DNA of 64,000 nt from Petrolisthes cinctipes. Taxonomy: Eukaryota; Arthropoda; Malacostraca; Decapoda; Porcellanidae. Shown here piece after piece: positions 12,131-24,131 of this stretch. The notes below the pieces were generated by a model. It was not told the DNA's origin, made no database searches, and worked only from the letters and a program-made list of their open reading frames with translations. Each line of letters begins with the position of its first letter. Position 1 is the stretch's first letter. Made by a program: the position numbers and the translations under genes. Location: NCBI GenBank assembly GCA_033782935.1, contig JAWQEG010000292.1, positions 1,050,001 to 1,114,000 on the forward strand, given 5' to 3'.

Positions 12131-13651
12131 TTGTTAGAGTATTTTGAACATACAGGCCAAAAACATACTGAAAATCGATCTTTCAGGTGCCCAAAAGTCG
12201 ATATGTGCATGCATCTTCTGTACCCGTTTATATCTCAAATTCTGGCCCTAAACACCCAAAAATTCGATATTTTGGGGTCCCAGAAGCGATCTGTACATGC
12301 TTACTCCGTGTTAGAGTATTTTCAAAATTCAGGCCCAAAACATGCTGAAAATCGATATTTTTGGTGCCGAAAGTCAATATGTGATTGTATCTTCTGTACC
12401 CGTTTATATCTCAAATTCAGGCTCAAAACACCCGAAAATTCAATATTTTGGGGTCCCAGAAGCAATCTGTACAGTGCTAGAATATTTTCAAAATATAAGC
12501 TAAAAACATGCTATAAATCGATATTTTAGGTGCCAAAAAGTCGATATCTCAAATTCAGTTCCAAAACACCAGAAAATTCGATATTTACGGGCCCCAGAAG
12601 CGATCTGTACATGCCTACTCCGTGTTAGAGTATTCTCAAAAAACATGCTCAAAACATACTGAAAATCGATCTTTTAGGTGCACAAAAGTCGATATGTGCA
12701 TGCATCTTCAGTACCCGTTTATATCTCAAATTCAGGCTCAAAACACCCGAAAATTCAATATTTTGGGGTCCCAGAAGCAATCTGTACATGCCTACTCAGT
12801 GTTAGAGTATTTTCAAAATACAGGCCCAAAACGTGCTGAAAATCGATATTTTAGATGCCCAAAGTCAATATGTGCATGTATCTTCTGTACCCGTTTATAT
12901 CTCAAATTCTGGCCCTAAACACCCGAAAATTCGATATTTTGGGGTCCCAGAAGCGATCTGTACATGCCTACTCCGTGTTAGAGTATTTTCAAAATTCAGG
13001 CCCAAAACATGCTGAAAATCGATATTTTTGGTGCCCAAAGTCAATATGTGCATGTATCTTCTGTACCCGTTTATATCTCAAATTCAGACTCAAAACACCC
13101 GAAAATTCAATATTTTGGGGTCCCAGAAGCAATCTGTACATGCCTACTCCTTGTTAGAGTATTTTCAAAATACATGCTCAAAACATACTGAAAATCGATC
13201 TTTTAGGTGCACAAAAGTCGATATGTGCATGCATCTTCAGTACCCGTTTATATCTCAAATTCAGGCTCAAAACACCCGAAAATTCAATATTTTGGGGTCC
13301 TAGAAGCAATCTGTACATGCCTACTCAGTGTTAGAGTATTTTCAAAATACAGGCTCAAAACATGCTGAAAATCGATATTTTAGATGCCCAAAGTCAATAT
13401 GTGCATGTATCTTCTGTACCCGTTTATATCTCAAATTCAGGCTCAAAACACCCGAAAATTCAATATTTTGGGGTCCCAGAAGCAATCTGTACATGCCTAC
13501 ACAGTGCTAGAATATTTTCAAAATATAGGCTAAAAACATGCTAAAAATCGACATTTTAGGTGCCAAAAAATCGATATCTCAAATTCAGTCCCAAAACACC
13601 CGAAAATTCGATATTTAGAGGTCCCAGAAGGTATCTGTACATGCCTACTCC
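12131..13651 (+). repeat. Array segment 6: rearranged trimers
   Basis: Monomer starts: 12131 A1 (gaacat variant), 12308 B1 (166 bp), 12474 C2v; 12622 A2v, 12799 B2/A1 chimera, 12975 B1; 13151 A2 (no C between), 13328 B2, 13504 C1. The 12308-12974 part resembles 2143-2809 and 6636-7302 but keeps B1, so it is a third relative of the D1 type with a different breakpoint. Confidence 0.88.
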
Positions 13652-15986
13652 TTGTTAGAGTATTTTCAAAATATAGGCCAAAAACATACTGAAAATCGAT
13701 CTTTTAGGTGCCCAAAAGTCGATATGTGCATGCATCTTCTGTAACCGTTTATATCTCAAATTCTGGCCCTAAAGACCCGAAAATTCGATATTTTGGGGTC
13801 CCAGAAGCGATCTGTACATGCCTACTCCGTGTTAGAGTATTTTCAAAATTCAGGCCCAAAACATGCTGATAATCGATAGTTTTGGTGCCCAAAGTCAATA
13901 TGTGCATGTATCTTCTGTACCCGTTTATATCTCAAATTCAGGCTCAAAACACCCGAAAATTCAATATTTTGGGGTCCCAGAAGCAATCTGTACATGCCTA
14001 CTCAGTGCTAGAATATTTTCAAAATATAGGCTAAAAACATGCTAAAAATCGATTTTATAGGTGCCAAAAAATCGATATCTCAAATTCAGTCCCATAACAC
14101 CCGAAAATTCGATATTTACAGGTCCCAGAAGGTATCTGTACATGCCTACTCCGTGTTAGAGTATTTTCAAAATACAGGCCAAAAACATACTGAAAATCGA
14201 TCTTTTAGGTGCCCAAAAGTCGATATGTGCATTCATCTTCTGTACCCGTTTATATCTCAAATTCTGGATCTAAACACCCGAAAATTCGATATTTTGGGGC
14301 CCCATAAGCGATCTGTACATGCCTACTCCGTGTTAGAGTATTTTCAAAATTCAGGCCCAAAACATGCTGAAAATCGATATTTTTGGTGCCGAAAGTCAAT
14401 ATGTGATTGTATCTTCTGTACCCGTTTATATCTCAAATTCAGGCTCAAAACACCCGAAAATTCAATATTTTGGGGTCATAGAAGCAATCTGTACATGCCT
14501 AATCAGTGCTAGAATATTTTCAATATATAGGCTAAAAACATGCTAAAAATCGATCTTTTAGGTGCCAAAAAGTCGATATCTCAAATTCAGTCCCAAAACA
14601 CCCGAAAATTCGATATTTAGGGGTCCTAGAAGCGATCTGTACATGCCTACTCCGTGTTAGAGTATTTTCAAAATACATGCTCGAAACATACTGAAAATCG
14701 ATCTTTTAGTTGCACAAAAGTCGATATGTGCATGCATCTTCAGTACCCGTTTATATCTCAAATTCAGGCTCAAAACACCCGAAAATTCAATATTTTGGGG
14801 TCCCAGAAGCAATATGTACATGCCTACTCAGTGTTAGAGTATTTTCAAAATATAGGCCCAAAACAAGCTGAAAATCGATATTTTAGATGCCCAAAGTCAA
14901 TATGTGCATGTATCTTCTGTACCCGTTTATATCTCAAATTCAGGCTCAAAACACCCGAAAATTCAATATTTTGGGGTCCCAGAAGCAATCTGTACATGCC
15001 TACACAGTGCTAGAATATTTTCATAATATAGGCTAAAAACATGCTAAAAATCGACATTTTAGGTGCCAAAAAATTGATATCTCAAATTCAGTCCCAAAAC
15101 ACCCGAAAATTCGATATTTAGAGGTCCCAGAAGGTATCTGTACATGCCTACTCCTTGTTAGAGTATTTTGAACATACAGGCCAAAAACATACTGAAAATC
15201 GATCTTTCAGGTGCCCAAAAGTCGATATGTGCATGCATCTTCTGTACCCGTTTATATCTCAAATTCTGGCCCTAAACACCCGAAAATTCGATATTTTGGG
15301 GTCCCAGAAGCGATCTGTACATGCTTACTCCGTGTTAGAGTATTTTCAAAATTCAGGCCCAAAACATGCTGAAAATCGATATTTTTGGTGCCCAAAGTCA
15401 ATATGTGCATGTATCTTCTGTACCCGTTTATATCTCAAATTCAGGCTAAAAACACCCGAAAATTCAATATTTTGGGGTCCCAGAAGCAATCTGTACATGC
15501 CTACTCAGTGCTAGAATATTTTCAAAATATAGGCTAAAAACATGCTAAAAATCGATCTTCTAGGTGCCAAAAAGTCGATATCTCAAATTCAGTCCCAAAA
15601 CACCCGAAAATTCGATATTCAGGGGTCCCAGAAGCAATCTGTACATGCCTACTCCGTGTTAGAGTATTTTCAAAATACATGCTCAAAACATACTGAAAAT
15701 CGATCTATTAGGTGCAGAAAAGTCGATATGTGCATGCATCTTCAGTACCCGTTTATATTTCAAATTCAGGCTCAAAACACCCGAAAATTCAATATTTTGG
15801 GGTCCCAGAAGCAATCTGTACATGCCTACTCAGTGTTAGAGTATTTTCAAAATACAGGCCCAAAACATGCTGAAAATCGATATTTTAGATGCCCAAAGTC
15901 AATATGTGCATGTATCTTCTGTACCCGTTTATATCTCAAATTCAGGCTCAAAACACCCGAAAATTCAATATTTTGGGGTCCCAGAA
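13547..15986 (+). repeat. Segmental duplication D2, copy 2
   Basis: Partner of 9521-11960. It is less similar than the D1 pair. Private changes include aaagacccg at 13774, gattttatagg near 14051, gatctattaggtgcagaaaag near 15703 and tatatttcaaattc near 15758. By this count D2 looks older than D1. Confidence 0.85.
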
Positions 15987-16156
15987 GCAATCTGTACATG
16001 CCTACTCAGTGCTAGAATATTTTCAAAATATAGGCTAAAAACATGCTAAAAATCGATATTATAGGTGCCAAAAAATCGATATCTCAAATTCAGTCCCATA
16101 ACACCCGAAAATTCGATATTTAGAGGTCCCAGAAGGTATCTGTACATGCCTACTCC
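13652..16156 (+). repeat. Array segment 7: copy of segment 5
   Basis: Monomer starts: 13652 A1, 13829 B1 (gataatcgatag), 14005 C1v; 14153 A1, 14330 B1, 14506 C2, 14654 A2, 14831 B2, 15007 C1; 15155 A1, 15332 B1, 15508 C2, 15656 A2, 15833 B2, 16009 C1v. The last C is the gatattatagg variant instead of the ordinary C1 found at 11983, so the copies part company there. Confidence 0.9.
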
Positions 16157-17149
16157 GTGTTAGAGTATTTTCAAAATACATGCTCAAAACATACTGAAAA
16201 TCGATCTTTTAGGTGCACAAAAGTCGATATGTGCATGCATCTTCAGTACCCGTTTATATCTCAAATTCTGGATCTAAACACCCGAAAATTCGATATTTTG
16301 GGGTCCCAGAAGCGATCTGTACATGCCTACTCCATGTTAGAGTATTTTCAAAATTCAGGCCCAAAACATGCTGAAAATCGATATTTTTGGTGCCGAAAGT
16401 CAATATGTGATTGTATCTTCTGTACCCGTTTATATCTCAAATTCAGGCTCAAAACACCCGAAAATTCAATATTTTGGGGTCCCAGAAGCAATCTGTACAT
16501 GCCTACACAGTGCTAGAATATTTTCAAAATATAGGCTAAAAACATGCTAAAATCGATCTTTTAGGTGCCAAAAAGTCGATATCTCAAATTCAGTCCCAAA
16601 ACACCCGAAAATTCGATATTTAGGAATCCCAGAAGCGATCTGTACTCCGTGTTAGAATATTTTCAAAATACATGCTCAAAACATACTGAAAATCGATCTT
16701 TTAGGTGCACAAAAGTCGATATGTGCATGCATCTTCAGTACCCGTTTATATCTCAAATTCAGGCTCAAAACACCCGAAAATTCAATATTTTGGGGTCCCA
16801 GAAGCAATCTGTACATGCCTACTCCGTGTTAGAGTATTTTCAAAATTCAGGCCCAAAACATGCTGAAAATCGACATTTTTGGTGCCCAAAGTCAATATGT
16901 GCATGTATCTTCTGTACTCGTTTATATCTCAAATTCAGGCTCAAAACACACGAAAATTCAATATTTTGGGGTCCCAGAAGCAATCTATACATGCCTACTC
17001 AGTGCTAGAATATTTTCAAAATATAGGCTAAAAACATGCTAAAAATCGACATTTTAGGTGCCAAAAAATCGATATCTCAAATTCAGTTCCAAAACACCCG
17101 AAAATTCGATATTTAGAGGTCCCAGAAGGTATCTGTACATGCCTACTCC
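16157..17149 (+). repeat. Array segment 8: chimeric A and truncated C2
   Basis: Monomer starts: 16157 A2/A1 chimera (A2 start, then ctggatctaaac), 16334 B1 (gtgattgtatc), 16510 C2 (139 bp), 16649 A2, 16826 B1, 17002 C1. The 16510 C2 has lost one A in ctaaaatcg and eight bases before the next monomer (ctgtactccgtg). It is the shortest C monomer in the window. Confidence 0.88.
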
Positions 17150-20100
17150 TTGTTAGAGTATTTTCAAAATATAGGCCAAAAACATACTGAAAATCGATCT
17201 TTTAGGTGCCCAAAAGTCGATATGTGCATGCATCTTCTGTAACCGTTTATATCTCAAATTCTAGCCCTAAACACCCGAAAATTCGATATTTTGGGGTCCC
17301 AGAAGCGATCTGTAATTGCCTACTCCGTGTTAGAGTATTTTCAAAATTCAGGCCCAAAACATGCTGATAATCGATTGTTTTGGTGCCCAAAGTCAATATG
17401 TGCATGTATCTTCTGTACCCGTTTATATCTCAAATTCAGGCTCAAACCACCCGAAAATTCAATATTTTGGGGTCCCAGAAGCAATCTGTACATGCCTACT
17501 CAGTGCTAGAATATTTTCAAAATATAGGCTAAAAACATGCTAAAAATCGATCTTTTAGGTGCCAAAAAGTCGATATCTCAAATTCAGTCCCAAAACACCC
17601 GAAAATTCGATTTTTAGGAGTCCCAGAAGCGATCTGTACATGCCTACTCCGTGTTAGAATATTTTCAAAATACATGCTCAAAACATACTGAAAATCGATC
17701 TTTTAGGTGCGCAAAAGTCGATATGTGCATGCATCTTCAGTACCCGTTTATATTTCAAATTCAGGCTCAAAACACCCGAAAATTCAACATTTTGGGGTTC
17801 CAGAAGCAATTTGTACATGCCTACTCAGTGTTAGAGTATTTTCAAAATACAGGCCCGAAACATGCTGAAAATCGATATTTTAGATGCCCAAAGTCAATAT
17901 GTGCATGTATCTTCTGTACCCGTTTATATCTCAAATTCAGGCTCAAAACACCCGAAAATTCAATATTTTGGGGTCCCAGAAGCAATCTGTACATGCCTAC
18001 ACAGTGCTAGAATATTTTCAAAATATAGGCTAAAAACAAGCTAAAAATCGACATTTTGGGTGCCAGTAAATCGATATCTCAAATTCAGTCCCAAAACACC
18101 CGAAAATTCGATATTTAGAGGTCCCAGAAGGTATCTGTACATGCCTACTCCTTGTTAGAGTATTTTCAACATACAGGCCAAAAACATACTGAAAATCGAT
18201 CTTTTAGGTGCCCAAAAGTCGATATGTGCATGCATCTTCTGTACCCGTTTATATCTCAAATTCTGGCCCTAAACACCCGAAAATTCGATATTTTGGGGTC
18301 CCAGAAGCGATCTGTACATGCCTACTCCGTGTTAGAGTATTTTCAAAATTCAGGCCCAAAACATGCTGAAAATCGATATTTTTGGTGCCCAAAGTCAATA
18401 TGTGCATGTATCTTCTGTACCCGTTTATATCTCAAATTCAGGCTCAAAACACACGAAAATTCAATATTTTGGGGTCCCAGAAGCAATCTATACATGCCTA
18501 CTCAGTGCTAGAATATTTCCAAAATATAGGCTAAAAACATGCTAAAAATCGATCTTTTAGGTGCCAAAAAGTCGATATCTCAAATTCAGTCCCAAAACAC
18601 CCGAAAATTCGATATTTAGGGGTCCCAGAAGCGATCTGTACATGCCTACTCCGTGTTAGAGTATTTTCAAAATACATGCTCAAAACATACTGAAAATCGA
18701 TCTTTTAGGTGCACAAAAGTCGATATGTGCATGCATCTTCAGTACCCGTTTATATCTCAAATTCAGGCTCAAAACACCCGAAAATTCAATATTTTGGGGT
18801 CCCAGAAGCAATCTGTACATGCCTACTCAGTGTTAAAGTATTTTCAAAATACAGGCCCAAAACTTGCTGAAAATCGATATTTTAGATGCCCAAAGTCAAA
18901 ATGTGCATGTATCTTCTGTGCTCGTTTATATCTCAAATTCAGGCTCAAAACACCCGAAAATTCAATATTTTGGGGTCCCAGAAGCAATCTGTACATGCCT
19001 ACACAGTGCTAGAATATTTTCAAAATATAGGCTAAAAACATGCTAAAAATCGATATTTTAGGTGCCAAAAAATCGATATCTCAAATTCAGTCCCAAAACA
19101 CCCGAAAATTCGATATTTAGAGGTCCCAGAAGGTATCTGTACATGCCTACTCCGTGTTAGAGTATTTTCAAAATACAGGCCAAAAACATACTGAAAATCG
19201 ATCTTTCAGGTGCCCAATAGTCGATATGTGCATGCATCTTCTGTACCCGTTTATATCTCAAATTCTGGCCCTAAATACCCGAAAATTCGATATTTTGGGG
19301 TCCCAGAAGCGATCTGTACATGCCTACTCCGTGTTAGAGTATTTTCAAAATTCAGGCCCAAAACATGCTGAAAATCGATATTTTTGGTGCCCAAAGTCAA
19401 TATGTGCATGTATCTTCTGTACCCGTTTATATCTCAAATTCAGGCTCAAAACACCCGAAAATTCAATGTTTTGGGGTCCCAGAAGCAATCTGTACATGCC
19501 TACTCTGTGCTAGAATATTTTCAAAATATAGGCTAAAAACATGCTAAAAATCGATCTTTCAGGTGCCAAAAAGTCGATATCTCAAATTCAGTACCAAAAC
19601 ACCCGAAAATTCGATATTTAGGGGTCCCAGAAGCGATCTGTACATGCCTACTCCTTGTTAGAGTATTTTCAAAATACATGCTCAAAACATACTGAAAATC
19701 GATCTTTTAGGTGCACAAAAGTCGATATGTGCATGCATCTTCAGTACCCGTTTATATCTCAAATTCAGGCTCAAAACACCCGAAAATTCAATATTTTGGG
19801 GTCCCAGAAGCAATCTGTACATGCCTACTCAGTGTTAGAGTATTTTCAAAATACAGGCCCAAAACTTGCTGAAAATCGATATTTTAGATGCCCAAAGTCA
19901 ATATGTGCATGTATCTTCTGTGCTCGTTTATATCTCAAATTCAGGCTCAAAATACCCGAAAATTCAATATTTTGGGGTCCCAGAAGCAATCTGTACATGC
20001 CTACACAGTGCTAGAATATTTTCAAAATATAGGCTAAAAACAAGCTAAAAATCGACATTTTAGGTGCCAAAAAATCGATATCTGAAATTCAGTCCCAAAA

Positions 20101-20155
20101 CACCCGAAAATTCGATATTTAGAGGTCCCAGAAGGTATCTGTACATGCCTACTCC
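17150..20155 (+). repeat. Three consecutive canonical 1,002-bp HOR units
   Basis: Units start at 17150, 18152 and 19154, each A1-B1-C2-A2-B2-C1 with lengths 177, 176, 148, 177, 176 and 148. This is the longest uninterrupted canonical run in the window and the best template for a HOR consensus. Later units share variants such as the cttgctg B2 at 18830 and 19832 and tgtgctcgttt near 18919 and 19921, a sign of local homogenisation. Confidence 0.95.
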
Positions 20156-21489
20156 GTGTTAGAGTATTTTCAAAATACAGGCCAAAAACATACTGAAAAT
20201 CGATCTTTTAGGTGCCCAAAAGTCGATATGTGCATGCATCTTCTGTACCCGTTTATATCTCAAATTCTGGCCCTAAACACCCGAAAATTCGATATTTTGG
20301 GGTCCCAGAAGCGATCTGTACATGCCTACTCCGTGTTAGAGTATTTTCAAAATTCAGGCCCAAAACATGCTGAAAATCGATATTTTTGGTGCCCAAAGTC
20401 AATATGTGCATGTGTCTTCTGTACCCTTTATATCTCAAATTCAGGCTCAAAACACCTGAAAATTCAATATTTTGGGGTCCCAGAAGCAATCTGTACAGTG
20501 CTAGAATATTTTCAAAATATAGGCTAAAAACATGCTAAAAATCGATCTTTTAGGTGCCAAAAAGTCGATATCTCAAATTCAGTCCCAAAACACCCGAAAA
20601 TTCGATATTTAGGTGTCCCAGAAGCGATCTGTACATGCCTACTCCGTGTTAGAGTATTTTCAAAATACATGCTCAAAACATACTGAAAATCGATCTTTTA
20701 GGTGCACAAAAGTCGATATGTGCATGCATCTTCAGTACCCGTTTATATCTCAAATTCAGGCTCAAAACACCCGAAAATTCAATATTTTGGGGTCCCAGAA
20801 GCAATCTGTACATACCTACTCAGTGTTAGAGTATTTTCAAAATACAGGCCCAAAACATGCTGAAAATCGATATTTTAGATGCCCAAAGTCAATATGTGCA
20901 TGTATCTTCTGTACCCGTTTATATCTCAAATTCAGGCTCAAAACACCCGAAAATTCAATATTCTGGGGTCCCAGAAGCAATCTGTACAGTGCTAGAATAT
21001 TTTCAAAATATAAGCTAAAAACATGCTATAAATCGATCTTTTATGTGCCAAAAAGTCGATATCTCAAATTCAGTCCCAAAACACCAGAAAATTCGATATT
21101 TAGGGTCCCCAGAAGCGATCTGTACATGCCTACTCCCTGTTAGAGTATTTTCAAAAAACATGCTCAAAACATACTGAAAATCGATCTTTTAGGTGCACAA
21201 AAGTCGATATGTGCATGCATCTTCAGTACCCGTTTATATCTCAATTTCAGGCTCAAAACACCCGAAAATTCAATATTTTGGGGTCCCAGAAGCAATCTGT
21301 ACATGCCTACTCAGTGTTAGAGTATTTTCAAAATACAGGCCCAAAACGTGCTAAAAATCGATATTTTAGATGCCCAAAGTCAATATGTGCATGTATCTTC
21401 TGCACCCGTTTATATCTCAAATTCAGGCTCAAAACACCCGAAAATTCAATATTTTGGGGTCCCAGAATCAATCTGTACATGCCTACTCA
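20156..21489 (+). repeat. Array segment 9: shortened B monomers
   Basis: Monomer starts: 20156 A1, 20333 B1 (165 bp), 20498 C2, 20646 A2, 20823 B2 (166 bp), 20989 C2v (ctataaatcg), 21137 A2 variant (ttttcaaaaaacatgc), 21314 B2 followed directly by another B2. Both short B monomers end ctgtacagtgctag, a 10-bp loss of tgcctactca. The 20333 monomer has also lost one T in accctttat. Confidence 0.9.
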
Positions 21490-22815
21490 GTGTTAGAGTA
21501 TTTTCAAAATACAGGCCCAAAACATGCTGAAAATCGATATTTTAGATGCCCAAAGTCAATATGTGCATGTATCATCTGTACCCGTTTATATCTCAAATTC
21601 AGGCTCAAAACACCCGAAAATTCAATATTTTGGGGTCCCAGAAGCAATCTGTACATGCCTACTCAGTGCTAGAATATTTTCAAAATATAGGCTAAAAATA
21701 TGCTAAAAATCGATCATTTAGGTGCCAAAAAGTCGATATCTCAAATTCAGTCCCAAAACACCCGAAAATTCGATATTTAGGGGTTCCAGAAGCGATCTGT
21801 ACATGCCTACTCCGTGTTAGAGTATTTTCAAAATACATGCTCAAAACATACTGAAAATCGATCTTTTAGGTGCACAAAAGTCGATATGTGCATGCATCTT
21901 CAGTACCCGTTTATATCTCAAATTCAGGCTCAAAACACCCGAAAATTCAATATTTTGGGGTCCCAGAAGCAATCTGTACATGCCTACTCAGTGTTAGAGT
22001 ATTTTCAAAATACAGGCCCAAAACTTGCTGAAAATCGATATTTTAGATGCCCAAAGTCAATATGTGCATGTATCTTCTGTACCCGTTATATCTCAAATTC
22101 AGGCTCAAAACACCCGAAAATTCAATATTTTGGGGTCCCAGAATCAATCTGTACATGCCTACACAGTGCTAGAATATTTTTTAAAATATAGGCTAAAAAC
22201 ATGCTGAAAATCGATATTTTAGGTGCCAAAAAATCGATATCTGAAATTCAGTCCCAAAATACCCGAAAATTCGATATTTAGAGGTCCCAGAAGGTATCTG
22301 TACATGCCTACTTCGTGTTAGAGTATTTTCAAAATACAGGCCAAAAACATACTGAAAATCGATCTTTTAGGTGCCCAAAAGTCGATATGTGCATGCATCT
22401 TCTGTACCCGTTTATATCTCAAATTCAGGCTCAAAACACCCGAAAATTCGATATTTTGGGGTCCCAGAAGCGATCTGTACATGCCTACTCCGTGTTAGAG
22501 TATTTTCAAAATTCAGGCCCAAAACATGCTGATAATCGATATTTTTGGTGCCCAAAGTCAATATGTGCATGTATCTTCTGTACCCGTTCATATCTCAAAT
22601 TCAGGCTCAAAACACCCGAAAATTCAATATTTTGGGGTCCCAGAAGCAATCTGTACATGCCTACTCAGTGCTAGAATATTTTCAAAATATAGGCTAAACA
22701 CATGCTAAAAATCGATCTTTCAGGTGCCAAAAAGTCGATATCTCAAATTCAGTACCAAAACACCCGAAAATTCGATATTTAGGGGTCCCAGAAGCGATCT
22801 GTACATGCCTACTCC
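21490..22815 (+). repeat. Triplicated block T1, copy 1
   Basis: Order: 21490 B2 (tatcatctgtaccc), 21666 C2 (aaatatgctaaa), 21814 A2, 21991 B2 (175 bp, cccgttatatc), 22166 C1 (149 bp, attttttaaaatat), 22315 A1 (tacttcgtg), 22492 B1 (gctgataatcg), 22668 C2 (ctaaacacatgc). The same order with the same rare variants recurs at 31800-33125 and 39309-40634, at offsets 10,310 and 17,819. Confidence 0.92.
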
Positions 22816-24131
22816 GTGTTAGAGTATTTTCAAAATACATGCTCAAAACATACTGAAAATCGATCTTTTAGGTGCACAAAAGTCGATATGTGCATGCATC
22901 TTCAGTAATCGTTTATATCTCAAATTCAGGCTCAAAACACCCGAAAATTCAATATTTTGGGGTCCCAGAAGCAATCTGTACATGCCTACTCAGTGTTAGA
23001 GTATTTTCAAAATACAGGCCCAAAACATGCTGAAAATCGATATTTTAGATGCCCAAAGTCAATATGTGCATGTATCTTCTGTACCCGTTTATATCTCAAA
23101 TTCAGGCTCAAAACACCCGAAAATTCAATATTTTGGGGTCCCAGAAGCAATCTGTACATGCCTACACAGTGCTAGAATATTTTCAAAATATAGGCTAAAA
23201 ACATGCTAAAAATCGACATTTTAGGTGCCAAAAAATCGATATCTCAAATTCAGTCCCAAAACACCCGAAAATTCGATATTTAGAGGTCCCAGAAGGTATC
23301 TGTACATGCCTACTCCGTGTTAGAGTATTTTCAAAATACAGGCCAAAAATATACTGAAAATCGATCTTTTAGGTGCCCAAAAGTCGATATGTGCATGCAT
23401 CTTCTGTACCCGTTTATATCTCAAATTCTGGCCCTAAACACCCGAAAATTCGATATTTTGGGGTCCCAGAAGCGATCTGTACATGCCTACTCCGTGTTAG
23501 AGTATTTTGAAAATTCAGGCCCAAAACATGCTGATAATCGATATTTTTGGTGCCCAAAGTCAATATGTGCATGTATCTTCTGTACCCGTTATATCTCAAA
23601 TTCAGGCTCAAAACACCTGAAAATTCAAAATTTTGGGATCCCAGAAGCAATCTGTACAGTGCTAGAATATTTTCAAAATTTAGGATAAAAACATGCTAAA
23701 AATCGATCTTTTAGGTGCCAAAAAGTCGATATCTCAAATTCAGTCCCAAAACACCCGAAAATTCGATATTTAGGGGTCCCAGAAGCGATCTGTACATGCC
23801 TACTCCGTGTTAGAGTATTTTCAAAATACATGCTCAAAACATACTGAAAATCGATCTTTTAGGTGCACAAAAGTCGATATGTGCATGCATCTTCAGTACC
23901 CGTTTATATCTCAAATTCAGGCTGAAAGCACCCGAAAATTCAATATTTTGGGGTCCCAGAAGCAATCTGTACATGCCTACACAGTGCTAGAATATTTTCA
24001 AAATATAGGCTAAAAACATGCTAAAAATCGACATTTTAGGTGCCAAAAAATCGATATCTGAAATTCAGTCCCAAAACACCCGAAAATTCGATATTTAGAG
24101 GTCCCAGAAGCGATCTGTACATGCCTACTCC
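22816..24131 (+). repeat. Array segment 10: HOR with short B1 and missing B2
   Basis: Monomer starts: 22816 A2 (tcagtaatcg), 22993 B2, 23169 C1, 23317 A1, 23494 B1 (165 bp, cccgttatatc plus the 10-bp loss), 23659 C2 (aaatttaggataaaaac), 23807 A2 (ggctgaaagcaccc), 23984 C1. The C2-A2 pair at 23659-23983 is also found at 33293 and 40802, where it directly follows T1 copies 2 and 3 and their adjoining A2. Confidence 0.9.
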
